A DNA stretch of 64,000 nucleotides. Source: Zygaena filipendulae (lineage: Eukaryota > Arthropoda > Insecta > Lepidoptera > Zygaenidae). Below the pieces are notes generated by a model. That model was not told where the DNA came from and did no database searches. It saw only the letters and a program-made list of their open reading frames with translations. Within the stretch, counting starts at the first letter, position 1, and every line of letters starts with the position of its first letter. Below are positions 55,601 to 63,902 of the stretch, in pieces. The stretch spans positions 1,426,001-1,490,000 of the forward strand of contig OU015677.1 of NCBI GenBank assembly GCA_907165275.2. Reading direction: 5' to 3'. The position numbers and the translations under genes were made by a program.

Positions 55601-58498
55601 AAAAATTAAATTTTCTATGTTCCAATACTACGGAACTTTCATCAAAAACAACTATCACCTACTTCCCTACTTTATAGATTTATTTTCAAATAGAATAATA
55701 TGTTAGAAGACATTTTTATTATAGCAGTCTATGCTATTTTTAGTCCTGTGTTAATTACCTTCTTGGCTCCTTAATTAAGTGTCGATTGTTGCAGGCCAAC
55801 TGCGGTTGCTGCGCCCAGTGCCACCCGTCGCAGCCGGCCTGGGACATCAGCCTACAGCACCGGTTCTGGGCGCCTGGTAGGTCATTGGGCTGATCGCATT
55901 ATATTTCCGGAGATTTTGGAGTGTATTCGGAGATCCTGCGGGAATTCCGGGGTAAAAAGTACCCTGTGTCCTTCTCTATACCCCTGACAACGTGTATGCG
56001 AAATTTTATGATGATCGGTTAAGTGAAAGTGTTACTAATAAACAAACAAACTTACAATTATATTTTATAATAGTACTAGCTGTCCCCCGCGGTTTCACCC
56101 GCGGTAATTTCGAAGTTCCCGCGGGCATTCCAAGATAAACTATACGTACAAACCTTCCTCGTGAACCACTCTATCTATTGGTGAAAACCGCATCAAAATC
56201 CGTTGGGTAGTTTTAAAGATCTAAGCATACATAGGGACAGACAGACAGCGGGAAGCGACTTTGTTTTTTACTATGTAGTGAAGGACACGGAAGAGTTTCC
56301 GTGGGAATTCCAAAGTAAAAAGGACTCTATGTCACTTATGGACATGGAACTTTCTATAAGTGAAATAATTTTGAAATCGGTTCATCAGTTCTTGAGTTCA
56401 TCCATTACAAACTAACAAACATAACAAAAATCCTCTTTAAATATTATCTAGTAATCGTGGTAATATTATTTATACAACGTGTTAATGAATTAACTGAAAA
56501 CCTGATACACCCCATTTAAAAAAATAAACAAAAATATTATTAAAATATATTTTATGTCGAAAAAATTTATACTTTAAAAGTTATTCAACATTAGTTTGGA
56601 GGTGACCTATCTACGAGATTCCAAGCGCTACGCCCGCGCCTGCCGGTTGAAATTTTTATTTTTTTGCTGTGCGCGGCGTACGCGCCAAATATTCTATTAT
56701 AAATTATTTAGACATGGAATAAAAATGAAAAAATATAACCAATATTAAAACATAGTGCGATCGATTCGCTGGTCGATTCTGAGCAAACTACTTTCTAGTT
56801 TTCAGTTAATTCATTAACACGTTGTATAAGTATTATATTATGTACTTATATATTTATTTATTCTGTAACCTGCCACTAAATTATCACCTAGCCAAAAGGT
56901 TGGTAGAGAATGCGTTAGGCATCAAGTCCGCCTTTTGTACAATAAAGTGCAATAAAGTTTTTTAAATAAATAGATAAACTAGAGCAAAACTTTTGGCATC
57001 TAGTTTTTGTGTAACCATGTACGTCGTGTTGTACCGCAGGTCGTATAGGCAACCTGTACTCGCCTAACCCCGGCACGGTGAGGAAGGCGTCCGCCTGGAG
57101 CTGGTTTCCATGGCCCAGGAGTAACAGTCAGAAGTGAGTACAAAACGTTTTTTCACCTTATTATACTCACGAAAACATAATCCTTACTAATATTATAAAT
57201 GCGAAAGTTCGTATGTATGGATGGATGTTTGTTACTCTTTCACGCAAAAACTGCTGGATGGATTTAAATGAAACTTTACAATAGGCATGTTGACTAATTT
57301 TTATTTTTTAGTCCGTCTTGTAGATTATTAAAAAATATTGGACACGTATTTTTTCTTTTTTTACGTAATCAAAAAATAACGGCGATACATTGAGTTGAAA
57401 TTTCGCGTGACGTCACTATTCGGACAGTTTGTATGGCGGTTTTAGCGGTTAGTGACGTCACGACCCCCTCACCCTAAACTTTATTGCGCTTTATCTCTGT
57501 ATATTTTAATTTACTTGAAAAAGCAAAAAATACGTGTCTATTGTTTTTTTATTTTCTAACTGACGAACTAATTAATTAGAATTTTGATTTTCAAAAGTAG
57601 TCAACATCCTATTATATAGCTTATACATAAGATTAACACATAGGGTACTGTTTATCCTGGGATTCCCTCGGGAACTCTGAAATTAACGCGGGTGAAACCG
57701 CGGGGTACAACTAGTTATGACTGAATATGATTATAATACCTAATTACCTACGTAAATATGAATTAAAAGTAAAAACCAATGTTGTCGGGTGATTTTCGCA
57801 CACAAAACTATTCATCACGCACTAAAACATTCATTAGCGTAAAGGAATGTATTAAACGCTTTATGGTTATGTTTTTACTGAGTCACTGTTTTCAAAATTC
57901 ACAGTTTTGGGAATATTGTGGTAAATATACTTGTGATGGCAGCAAAAGAAGTGTTTGCAATGGTAGCGCGCCTGCCCCGCGTGCATGTCCTCTCTAGTTT
58001 ATTTTTTTTTGCTCCGTGGTAGCACCCAACTTAACTTTCAGTTCCAGATGCCGCATGGGCCGCGCGCCCCAGTCGGGCGACAGCGCTTACGGCTTCTGCG
58101 AGAACGAGCAGCCGGCACCGAACCCGAGTCAAGCGTACGACGAGCGAACCTACCCGGCCACGTTCAACCAGAACTACCCGAGGAGCCAGACGCAAACGTT
58201 CGCTCAGATAGCGCCGAGCCCGAGCGCGTTCGCTCAGCTCGCCCAGAACCCGAGCGCGTTCGCTCAGCTCGCTCAGAATCCGAGCGCGTTCGCTCAGATG
58301 TCCGCGGCGCAAAGCTCCAATTTCCAGGGGCAGGGGTTCGCGCAGGGTTCGGGCGGGTTCGCGGCGAACCCCGGTTTCGGACAGAGCGGTTATGCGCAGG
58401 AGGGTTTCGGCGAGTCGAGTGGGAGTTTCGACGCCCAGACCGGCGTGTGGGGGCCGCCGCCGCCGTACAGCCCGCAGGGGAGGAGTGGCAGCAGGTGA
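43686..58498 (+). CDS. four-pass membrane protein, tentatively ENTREP/FAM189-like
   Basis: Eleven exons join in phase: 43686-43784, 44270-44423, 46976-47163, 47649-47711, 49513-49598, 50473-50573, 51891-52035, 55192-55297, 55795-55876, 57040-57133 and 58042 to 58494 or 58498. The product is at least 523 residues. The cytosolic N-terminus has a short Cys-rich patch and a proline-rich run (PPALPPRPP). Four hydrophobic segments follow: WWCVGCGALAAALGG in exon 3, AAMLVLTGVCIMSLA across exons 3-4, VVGACCLVCALTCVLV in exon 5 and GVFALSVSAVLVCIF in exon 7. The TM3-TM4 loop has five cysteines. The tail holds HERKKMYWEQLELRC, a CGCCAQC cluster, imperfect 10-residue repeats and WGPPPPYSP, a PPxY motif. 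The four-TM layout, Cys-rich loop and PPxY resemble ENTREP/FAM189 proteins, which recruit ITCH-type ubiquitin ligases; an MS4A-like protein is the alternative. Exon 1 follows an acceptor and is open upstream, so the start may be further 5'. The GC-rich exons contrast with AT-rich introns. Confidence 0.72.
43998..44235 (-). mobile_element. Lep1-like Helitron, antisense, in intron 1 of the four-TM gene
   Basis: It opens CTAGCTGTCCCGCGTGGTTTC. ATTGTTCCATACAAACTTTG and GGATGCCTACGTCATACAAA tie it to the copy that splits the SINE at 31440. It ends 34 bp before exon 2. Confidence 0.75.
44446..45240 (-). mobile_element. cluster of antisense Lep1-like Helitron pieces in intron 2
   Basis: Three or more pieces lie here: TAGCTGGTCCTCGCGGC near 44446, a 3' portion around 44810-44930 (CCCCTGACAACGTGTACGC), and a copy from CTAGCTGTTCCTCGCGG near 44926 to CATTTATAATATTAGTAA near 45237. 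The last contains the GGAGTTCCCG...GGAATTCCGGGA block as a second insertion. Confidence 0.6.
45312..45405 (+). mobile_element. LINE 3' tail
   Basis: It carries GAATGCCACTGTGGCATTAA, CCGCCTTTTGTACC and TGCATAAAGTTTAAATAAAT, near-identical in order to the fragment at 4611. Confidence 0.65.
45406..46788. other. intron 2 of the four-TM gene, no further feature
   Basis: AT-rich intronic DNA without a supported exon or bounded repeat. Confidence 0.4.
46789..46918 (+). mobile_element. Lep1-like Helitron 3' half before exon 3
   Basis: It carries TTTTATCCCGGAATTCCCGC and ends GTGAAGCCGCGGGGAACAGCTA, about 57 bp upstream of exon 3. Confidence 0.65.
47239..47335 (+). pseudogene. decayed partial copy of exon 3 in the following intron
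   Basis: It repeats the 3' half of exon 3 (47065-47163) plus its first intron bases. CAGCACATCC is now TAGTACATCC, then CTGCTGCGGGCGTACACCGC matches exactly, then GCAGCACCTGGAGACG. The copy of the donor is GTCAGTGG instead of GTGAGTGG, so splicing there is unlikely. In-frame TAGs rule out coding use. Confidence 0.8.
47863..48103. mobile_element. palindromic MITE in intron 4 of the four-TM gene
   Basis: It starts TAACCGCCGCACTCAGAGTC and ends GACTCTGAGTGCGGCCGTAA, folding along almost its whole length. A CCGT tetranucleotide run follows at 48116. Confidence 0.85.
48502..48720 (-). mobile_element. Lep1-like Helitron, antisense, partly duplicated
   Basis: It opens CTAGCTGTGCCCCGCGGTTTC. CACCCGCGTGAGTTTCGGGA and the CCCGCAGGAACTCCA block each occur again 110 bp later, so part of the element is tandemly repeated. 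Confidence 0.75.
48797..49032. mobile_element. 236-bp MITE family, copy 3
   Basis: It starts GGACATAGATAAGCAATAAT and ends TTATTGCTTATCTGCGTCC. The next MITE begins 8 bp later. Confidence 0.85.
49041..49391. mobile_element. 354-bp MITE family, copy 2
   Basis: It starts TATACAACGTGTTAATGGAT and ends ATTCATTAACACGTTGTAT, with the mid-element GC island retained. It ends about 120 bp before exon 5. Confidence 0.85.
49660..49860. mobile_element. two LINE 3' tails, tail to tail
   Basis: The plus-strand tail ends TGCTGAATAAAGTTTATCTT followed by (ATCTT)n near 49730. A minus-strand tail starts from (AATC)n at 49736: read in reverse it gives GGTTGCCTGGAAGAAATTGC, AATAAGGCCGCCC and AACAATAAAGAATATTTG. 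The junction is two microsatellite tails back to back. Confidence 0.6.
49868..50053 (-). mobile_element. Lep1-like Helitron, antisense, hairpin deleted
   Basis: CTAGCTATTTCGGAGTTCCCG shows direct loss of the GGTTTCACCCG block. AACCTTCCTCATGAGTCACT and GACAGACAGCGGGAAGCGAC follow. Confidence 0.7.
50136..50400 (-). mobile_element. Lep1-like Helitron, antisense, before exon 6
   Basis: It opens TAGCTATGTCCCGCGGTTACG and carries GTGAGTTTCGGGATTCCTGC and CAGCCGTTTCAGAGATTAGC. Confidence 0.65.
50887..51214 (-). mobile_element. CRE-palindrome MITE inserted in a Helitron
   Basis: It starts ATGGGCATGTTGACTAATTT and ends CAGTCAACATCCCTAT, with both TGACGTCA palindromes. The Helitron sequence GACAACGTGTATGCAAAA stops on its left and TTTCATGATGGTCG resumes on its right. 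Confidence 0.82.
51602..51680. repeat. (CA)n-rich tract in intron 6
   Basis: An interrupted CA repeat with CGCA and TTCACG interruptions. Confidence 0.8.
52027..52530 (+). repeat. minisatellite of duplicated 5' splice sites after exon 7
   Basis: About eight units with a period near 62 bp start with the exon 7/intron junction itself (GCTGCTCAG|GTGAG). Donor-like copies occur at 52223 (CAG|GTAAG), 52282 (AAA|GTGAG), 52346 (CAG|GTGAG, identical to the native one), 52408 (CAG|GTAAG) and 52467 (AAA|GTGAG). Those near 52099 and 52161 have lost GT. Shared blocks include GAAATAAAACACA and ACTATTACCACTTAAAG. Confidence 0.88.
52709..53929 (-). CDS. CCDC113/CFAP263-like coiled-coil protein, nested and intronless
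   Basis: This is an uninterrupted 406-residue ORF on the strand opposite the surrounding four-TM gene, wholly inside its intron 7. The N-terminus (residues 21-60) holds a short acidic helical segment, EELTDAELIKQVTDLKNQIK. A serine-rich linker (about 80-125) has two near-repeats, SLTSPSRML and MLTSPSKVS. From about 130 on it is almost continuous coiled coil. Residues 261-395 match the DUF4201 domain of CCDC113 and CCDC96: VDFEKLKIEND, then YEVPDIMDYVRVKAEL at 357-372, close to the CCDC113 form. In ciliated cells these proteins sit on axonemal doublets near the radial-spoke and nexin links; in an insect this would most likely be sperm tail, by inference. No introns interrupt it, which fits a retrogene or ancestral intron loss. 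An ATTAAA in the right sense lies at 52648-52653. CCDC96 is the main alternative. Confidence 0.78.
   Translation of the reverse strand: MSHAHRSSISQNSRSMSHFVHDIEELTDAELIKQVTDLKNQIKVLTLENEIFEKTIMRLEPALMNGVQQALDYASKMHSSTSLAVGSFIRSTSRFGMESLTSPSRMLTSPSKVSTRRVESSARMGGTVIFGQGPRINVLERSELVTTEMEIVIATLEKARRKAAKQHALLKAQLEEIGVRVTDVDKAVAMFNQEVIVNGWDKIAQRIPAEIWIRFMTEWLKIADSQIGKLRLRTSTFNTKYSKLNGQIHIKAELSESLRAVDFEKLKIENDECEVTIDKKLQQLAELKKMTGEANLNLTVHKKAMIEQNNYLTNLLKTIKDKEKMTVSLDKERSVIQVQADSLASRLEEVKAVRMAYEVPDIMDYVRVKAELTDLKHTVKLLENRVHIQQIALTSLTKKLQSMMNQ
54599..54757 (-). mobile_element. Lep1-like Helitron, antisense
   Basis: It opens CTAGCTGTCCCGTGCGGTTTT, keeps GGAGTTCCCTTGGGAATTCC and ends TCTTTATAATATTAGTATAG. 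Confidence 0.75.
55323..55341 (+). other. donor-proximal TATCCGGCTCGAAGGACCA motif
   Basis: The exact 19-mer also occurs at 47201-47219 and 47437-47455. Here it lies 25 bp downstream of the exon 8 donor; at 47201 it lies 37 bp downstream of the exon 3 donor. Confidence 0.75.
55917..56450 (-). mobile_element. three consecutive antisense Lep1-like Helitrons
   Basis: A first, truncated copy runs to about 56075. A second opens CTAGCTGTCCCCCGCGGTTTC at 56076 and runs to about 56286. A third begins within GTTTCCGTGGGAATTCCAAA. All lie in intron 9 of the four-TM gene. Confidence 0.65.
56471..56828. mobile_element. 354-bp MITE family, copy 3
   Basis: It starts TATACAACGTGTTAATGAAT and ends ATTCATTAACACGTTGTATA. 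Same orientation as the other two copies. Confidence 0.85.
56889..56975 (+). mobile_element. LINE 3' tail
   Basis: It carries GGTAGAGAATGCGTTAGGCA, CAAGTCCGCCTTTTGTACAA and AATAAAGTTTTTTAAATAAA, matching the fragments at 4611 and 45312. Confidence 0.6.
57180..57717 (+). mobile_element. Lep1-like Helitron split by a MITE
   Basis: The left part (from CTTACTAATATTATAAATGC to AAACTTTACAATA) and right part (from ATATAGCTTATACATAAGAT to GGGGTACAACTAG) join to match the intact copy at 41750-41979. The CRE-palindrome MITE lies between. Confidence 0.85.
57284..57610 (-). mobile_element. CRE-palindrome MITE inserted in a Helitron
   Basis: It starts GGCATGTTGACTAATTTTTA and ends TAGTCAACATCC. Both TGACGTCA palindromes are present. 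Confidence 0.85.
58199..58298 (+). repeat. 30-bp coding tandem repeat in exon 11
   Basis: Units at 58199, 58229 and 58259, plus a partial fourth at 58289, begin TTCGCTCAGNTNGC and end CCGAGCGCG, encoding FAQ(L/I)A(Q/P)(N/S)PSA. The last two full units differ at two bases. Confidence 0.88.
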
Positions 58499-59184
58499 GA
58501 ATCGGGACATTCTGATGGAGGGTTTGGTCCACGGGTTGATAGATGCAGTGTATAGCGGTTGAAGTTAGCTTAATTTAAAAAGAGGCAGAAAGTAAGATAG
58601 ATAGAAGGAAAGAAAGAATGAAAGATAAAAAGAAAGAAAGAAAGAAAAAGAGCATTAAGTTGAAAGAAAAAGAGTTGTACAGGATAAACTACTGGATCGA
58701 TTCTTCAAAAATGTTTTCATTGGTAACAAAGTACAGTTGTTATAGGATATATTGTTACCTCGACACAAATAGTTCAAGCATAGGGAAACAGGTAGTAGTT
58801 TCATGTCATCATCTTATCTAATCTTCTATCTAATAAAGTACTAGGATTACATAAGTACTTACCAGTGAGTGTAATCAGTGTCAGTGTTGATCATTTGTTC
58901 TACACATAAGTATTAATTTGTAGTCAGTCGGTAACTGCAAGTGCAACAGAGTCCACACTAATTATATAGACCCGTACGTAAGCAAGGGTCACACATACTT
59001 TGTGCAGTCTCGCTGTCGAGTGTGCATTGGGTATCTTGATATACTGGACGGAAAGTATTTTTGTTCTGAGTCATCGATTGCCACCAGTAAAGGTTGATCT
59101 GTTATAGTATCCTACGCTTAATTGTCTCGACTTCTGACCGCCTGGTACTACAAGACTACAGCAAAAGATTTGACCGTCGTTATC

Positions 59185-60099
59185 ATGCCACCTATCCGCA
59201 CTCCACCCCGTCCCGCGAGCGTACACGCAGAGAGCCAAGATTTGCCCCAACTGCAACATTGCTTGTCGGATCCAGGTATGGATTTCTCAGCTGAGACCAC
59301 TGAGTGTACAAAAACTATTCGCAATAAGCGCAAGCGAGCGGACAGCAAAGATAGGTCGTTGCAATCTTTTATGACTGAAATGCGAGAGTTGTTAACAACT
59401 TTTAAGGAGCAACAGGATAAAAGGATTGAAAAAATCTTTGAGGCAGTGGAGGAAATAAAGGTTCAAAATATTGAATTACGCTCTTCTATAGAATTTTTAT
59501 CACAAAATTATGAAGCTCTTAAAGCGAAAAATGAAAATTTAGAGAAGAAGCAATCGAGTAACTTTTTGTATGTGCAATCACTGGAGACAAGATTAGATAA
59601 TTTCGAACGTCAATCTAGATCTACTCGTTTGGAGGTGCGAAATATCCCACAGGATAGGCTCGAGTCTAAAGATGACCTCTTACATATTATTGAAAGACTG
59701 GGTGAAAAAATTAACATGCCAATACAGAATTCAATGATTAAGGATATCTTCCGTATTCCAAGTAAAACTTCAGATAGAACTATTATTGTTGACTTTACGA
59801 GTGTCCTTACAAAAGAGAAAATTATAAGAATGTTTAAAAAGTATAATAGGGATTACGGGCACAAGCTAACAACAGAATTGCTATACATTAAGGGTACTCC
59901 AAAACCAGTTTTTATTTCTGAAAACCTAACGACAAAGATGAAGAGATTATTCTTTCTCGCTAGAGACTTAGCCAAGGTTGAGAATTTCAATTATTGCTGG
60001 GTGACAAACGGAAAAATATACCTGCGTAAAACTGAAGGATCTCCTCATATTCAAGTAAAAACTGAAGCTGATTTGGACAAGCTCAAAAATAAGAAATGA
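59185..60099 (+). CDS. non-LTR retrotransposon ORF1 protein
   Basis: 304 residues from the ATG at 59185; the frame is open upstream without an ATG. A basic patch (NKRKRADSKDR) precedes a coiled coil of about 90 residues (MTEMRELLTTFKEQQDKR onward). LETRLDNFERQSRSTRLEVR and a globular C-terminal region (IIVDFTSVLTKEKIIRMFKK) follow. This arrangement is common in LINE ORF1 proteins and resembles baculovirus FP25K-type domains. The expected role is nucleic-acid binding and RNP assembly. No zinc knuckles were seen. Confidence 0.82.
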   Translation: MPPIRTPPRPASVHAESQDLPQLQHCLSDPGMDFSAETTECTKTIRNKRKRADSKDRSLQSFMTEMRELLTTFKEQQDKRIEKIFEAVEEIKVQNIELRSSIEFLSQNYEALKAKNENLEKKQSSNFLYVQSLETRLDNFERQSRSTRLEVRNIPQDRLESKDDLLHIIERLGEKINMPIQNSMIKDIFRIPSKTSDRTIIVDFTSVLTKEKIIRMFKKYNRDYGHKLTTELLYIKGTPKPVFISENLTTKMKRLFFLARDLAKVENFNYCWVTNGKIYLRKTEGSPHIQVKTEADLDKLKNKK

Positions 60100-60565
60100 C
60101 TATCCCTACCAACGTTTTCTTTGTTTTCATTATTATTATATTTTTACATGCGTTTTATAGTTGGTTTGTTAACTACTAATCTTTTTGGTTTTGTCAGGTT
60201 TTTTATAGTAACGATCTTATTTAATGGCTCTAAGGATATTAACAGTTTTTTAAATTCAAATAACACACACACACACATTTACATACATACACTTTTTTAT
60301 TATAAATATTCATACACATTTTATGTCTTTTACACATACTTCTTTGCTAAATTCTTCGACTTTTTAGCACTCCACTCAGGCATTTTAGTCAAACTACTAT
60401 ATCACAATTTGCTCAGTTTAACAGCACATGTTGTACCCATAACCCGTGCCAGGCTGCTTTTATATTTTTATCCAAGGGATCTTCAGTTATTATTTATAAA
60501 ATCTAAAGTTTCATACAAATCCTGTTCGTTGTCTTCGAGCAATCTTTTCCTCGAGATACCTTTTT

Positions 60566-63520
60566 ATGGGGGATGACGGTATAGTATCATTGGTTGCTGA
60601 TTTAGATAGTATGAGTGCGTCGGTATCACATGTATGTGAACCTGAAAATTGCAGCTCCTACCTAAATTTTCCTGGCAAGCAACTTAAAATAATTATGCAA
60701 AACATCAGGAGTATTTCTCGCAATATAGACGGCTTTTTAGCATTACTGACAAGAGTCGGTGTTGAGCCTGACATAATTGTTTTCACTGAGTGTTGGCTCT
60801 CGACGCCTTCCAATGCTATACTTCCTCGCATCGTTAATTACACAAGTTATTCGTCAAAGAACTGTCTCAATCAAAACGATGGTGTAGTTGTCTACGTAAA
60901 TAATAGTTTAAGATGCGATTTTTATGAACCTAAATTTACTGGGGCAAATTGTATCGTTTGCGATTTGCCAAATTCTATTACGTTGATTATTATGTACCGA
61001 TCACCATCACTTTATAATATTGATGCATTTACACAGTCTTTGGACAGTTTATTATGTTCCATAGCTGGCAATAACATTGTATTGATGGGTGATATTAATA
61101 TTGATATTAAGGAGAGTACTGCTTCCCAATATTCTTCTGAGTACCTCAATGTAACCGCGTCACATGGTCTTCTTCCTGCTCATACGTTCCCAACTAGATT
61201 AAACAACTGTCTTGATCATATTCTTGTTAAATCAAAATTATCTTCCATAACTTTGGTTATTAAAAATACATTGACTGATCATGATACTGTATGGTTTTCT
61301 TTGAACATAAAACCAGAAAAAGTTTCTACCAAACGGTCAACCTCAAAGATTGATTACCCGGGTATTTCCAAAGACCTATTAAACACAGATTTCAAGGCGG
61401 TTTATGACGCATCCGATTGCAATATAGCAGCAGATATTCTTGTTAACTTGGTTTCAAATATTATTGTTCAAAATACTAAGCAAATTTTATTACCTCGCAG
61501 GAAAACACCAATCAAACCATGGATTACACCTGGTCTCTTAAGATGTTTACGACATAGGGATAGACTACATACAAGAATGCGTAAAAATCAGGATAATGAT
61601 GTTTTGCGCACATCTTATCAACGATATCAATATTTCTGTAACCGTATATTAAAAAGTGTAAAGCGACAATATGAGAGGGCCGAATTGGAAAGGGCAAGCT
61701 CTATCAATGTGAAAGAAACCTGGCGCGTGATTAACTCAATTACTAATCTCAAAGCAGATAAAATAGTATCCCAAGATCTGCTGTCAGTATCCACATCACC
61801 TAGCGATAGTGTTAATCAAGTAAACCATTTCTTTGCCAACATCGGCAAAACACTTGCTCAAAAAATTTGTACTGAGGATCCAGTTACGGACGTCTCTGGC
61901 ACTGAAATCCAGTCTGTCCCACATTCTTTTGTACTTCTTGAAACGGATCTATTTGAGGTAGTGACATTCATAAAAGCACTTAAGTCCACCTCCTCCACCG
62001 GAACGGATTATATTTCTTCCAGAGTTCTCAAAGAAAACAAGGAAATCTTGTCGGGCTTGTTAGTCCGAGTTTTCAATTTGGCGCTTTCATCTGGATGTTT
62101 CCCTCGCGTTTTTAAAAAATCTATCATTACTCCAATTCATAAATCAGACGCAAGGGATTTAATTAGTAACTATAGGCCAATTTCGATCTTGCCCACTTTC
62201 TCTAAAATATTAGAAAAAATTATTAATGTTAGATTGGTTAAATTTTTAGAGTCAAATGGTATAATCTCAAATAATCAATATGGTTTTCGAAGGGGTAGAT
62301 CTACATCGGATGCTGTGTCGGAGTTAACTGAACATGTGGTTCGGGGCTTGGATGGCCGTGAAAGGTGTTTGGCGATCTTCTTGGATCTTGCTAAGGCTTT
62401 CGACACGGTTTCTATCCCCCTGCTTCTTTGTAAACTTGAATCGTATGGTATACGCGGTTCTCAGCTTGACCTTCTTAGGGATTATTTGAGTGATAGATAT
62501 CAAAGCGTTAGGATTGGTGAACACACTAGCCAATCGCTTCCCGTTGAATACGGTGTTCCTCAGGGAAGTATACTCGGTCCAACGCTTTTCCTGGTTTACA
62601 TCAATGACCTTTGTAATCTCCCTATTAAAAATGGTAAAATCATCACTTTTGCGGATGACACAGCACTGGTTTTCCGTGGAACTAGCTGGTCTGATGTATT
62701 TCTGTCAGCGCAGAGAGGTCTTAATAAGGTCGTCCGATGGTTAAGGTATAATTTGCTCAGCCTTAATGCTAGTAAGACGAAATATCTAACATTCTCGCTT
62801 AAAATGAATGCACAGCCATCTGGGGATGCGTTTAATATCTTTGCTCACTCTGTGTCATGTTTGTATTCTATGGATGGTATCTCTTGCTCATGTCCTAAAC
62901 TAGAAAGATCACACATGGTAAAGTATCTCGGCATCCTAATTGATAACAAACTTAGTTTTGAACCACATGTTGTTTTACTTTCAGGTAGGATTAGGAAGTT
63001 GATTGCCGTCTTTAGAAATATGAGACATGTGGCAGACATTCGAATTCTAAAAACTATATATTATGCACTCTGTCAATCATTACTAACATATTGCATTGAT
63101 TCTTGGGGTGGTGCACCTAAGACGACTCTGATGCCGCTTGAGAGGGCTCAGCGTGCCGTTCTTAAGGTCAGTCGTTTTCTCCCATATCGATATCCAACAG
63201 TATCTTTATACCAAGAGACTGAAGTTCTAACTGTCAGGCAGCTCTTTGTACGTGAGGTTGTACTAAGACAGCACAAACTGCTCGATTCTTTAAATCTTGA
63301 AGGTAACAGGATGCGGCGTGGTGGTCTGGTTTTTAAAATCCCTGAGTGTAAAACATTTTTTGCTCATCGGTTTTCGTATTTTATTGGAGTATTGTTGTAC
63401 AACAAATTGAATAAAAATAATGAACTCATTTCTTTAAATTCCCATAACTGTAAAAAATTCTTATATGATTATCTGTCAACTCTTTCTTATGATCAAACAG
63501 AGGATCTTCTGAAACGTTAA
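60566..63520 (+). CDS. non-LTR retrotransposon ORF2: endonuclease and reverse transcriptase
   Basis: 984 residues. The AP-type endonuclease spans about 38-245 with N46 (MQN), E75 (TECWL), D176 and N178 (MGDINID), D217 (CLDH) and the terminal TDHD at 237-240. The reverse transcriptase spans about 500-780: SNYRPISILPTFSKILEKI, YGFRRGRSTSDAV, the first catalytic Asp in FLDLAKAFD (D607), GVPQGSILGPTLF and FADD (D697, D698). All are present. The C-terminus (YDYLSTLSYDQTEDLLKR) has no RNase H. The enzyme would nick the target and prime reverse transcription of its own RNA. The frame is undamaged. Confidence 0.94.
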   Translation: MGDDGIVSLVADLDSMSASVSHVCEPENCSSYLNFPGKQLKIIMQNIRSISRNIDGFLALLTRVGVEPDIIVFTECWLSTPSNAILPRIVNYTSYSSKNCLNQNDGVVVYVNNSLRCDFYEPKFTGANCIVCDLPNSITLIIMYRSPSLYNIDAFTQSLDSLLCSIAGNNIVLMGDINIDIKESTASQYSSEYLNVTASHGLLPAHTFPTRLNNCLDHILVKSKLSSITLVIKNTLTDHDTVWFSLNIKPEKVSTKRSTSKIDYPGISKDLLNTDFKAVYDASDCNIAADILVNLVSNIIVQNTKQILLPRRKTPIKPWITPGLLRCLRHRDRLHTRMRKNQDNDVLRTSYQRYQYFCNRILKSVKRQYERAELERASSINVKETWRVINSITNLKADKIVSQDLLSVSTSPSDSVNQVNHFFANIGKTLAQKICTEDPVTDVSGTEIQSVPHSFVLLETDLFEVVTFIKALKSTSSTGTDYISSRVLKENKEILSGLLVRVFNLALSSGCFPRVFKKSIITPIHKSDARDLISNYRPISILPTFSKILEKIINVRLVKFLESNGIISNNQYGFRRGRSTSDAVSELTEHVVRGLDGRERCLAIFLDLAKAFDTVSIPLLLCKLESYGIRGSQLDLLRDYLSDRYQSVRIGEHTSQSLPVEYGVPQGSILGPTLFLVYINDLCNLPIKNGKIITFADDTALVFRGTSWSDVFLSAQRGLNKVVRWLRYNLLSLNASKTKYLTFSLKMNAQPSGDAFNIFAHSVSCLYSMDGISCSCPKLERSHMVKYLGILIDNKLSFEPHVVLLSGRIRKLIAVFRNMRHVADIRILKTIYYALCQSLLTYCIDSWGGAPKTTLMPLERAQRAVLKVSRFLPYRYPTVSLYQETEVLTVRQLFVREVVLRQHKLLDSLNLEGNRMRRGGLVFKIPECKTFFAHRFSYFIGVLLYNKLNKNNELISLNSHNCKKFLYDYLSTLSYDQTEDLLKR

Positions 63521-63762
63521 AGTGGGTTAGTGCATTTTTAATTTTTTTCAATAATGGACGTTGAGTTTCTCCAGGAAACTGCGGGATTAAAATCCTTTAT
63601 TATCTGACGTCTATTCCCTATAAAATTGATTCCCCCCTGCCAATTTTGAGTTTCTGAGGTATTCGAAATTACTTTATTAATCAGTTTTACATCGTAGGTC
63701 CCATAGATGTTTTTGTTTATCCAAACTTTAATATAGATCATATAAATTTTAGCAAGACATAA

Positions 63763-63776
63763 CACACACATACACA

Positions 63777-63823
<47 letters not shown>

Positions 63824-63828
63824 ACACA

Positions 63829-63863
<35 letters not shown>

Positions 63864-63902
63864 ATACTCAGACACACACACACAGATACACACTCACACA
63901 CA
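63763..63902. repeat. (CA)n microsatellite in the LINE 3' region
   Basis: About 140 bp of CA repeats with CC and TA interruptions, just after ORF2's 3' UTR. It may be the element's own tail or a later expansion. Confidence 0.88.

Noticed and set aside
58031..58532. minus-strand and alternate-frame ORFs over exon 11
   Set aside because: High GC leaves several frames open; only the plus frame used here joins in phase with exon 10 and gives a PPxY motif.
60121..60576. 151-codon hydrophobic ORF between LINE ORF1 and ORF2
   Set aside because: No ATG at its start, composition driven by T-rich spacer DNA, and overlap with ORF2 only by chance; no domain recognised.
63538..63861. minus-strand ORF rich in VCVC
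   Set aside because: Translation of the (CA)n microsatellite.
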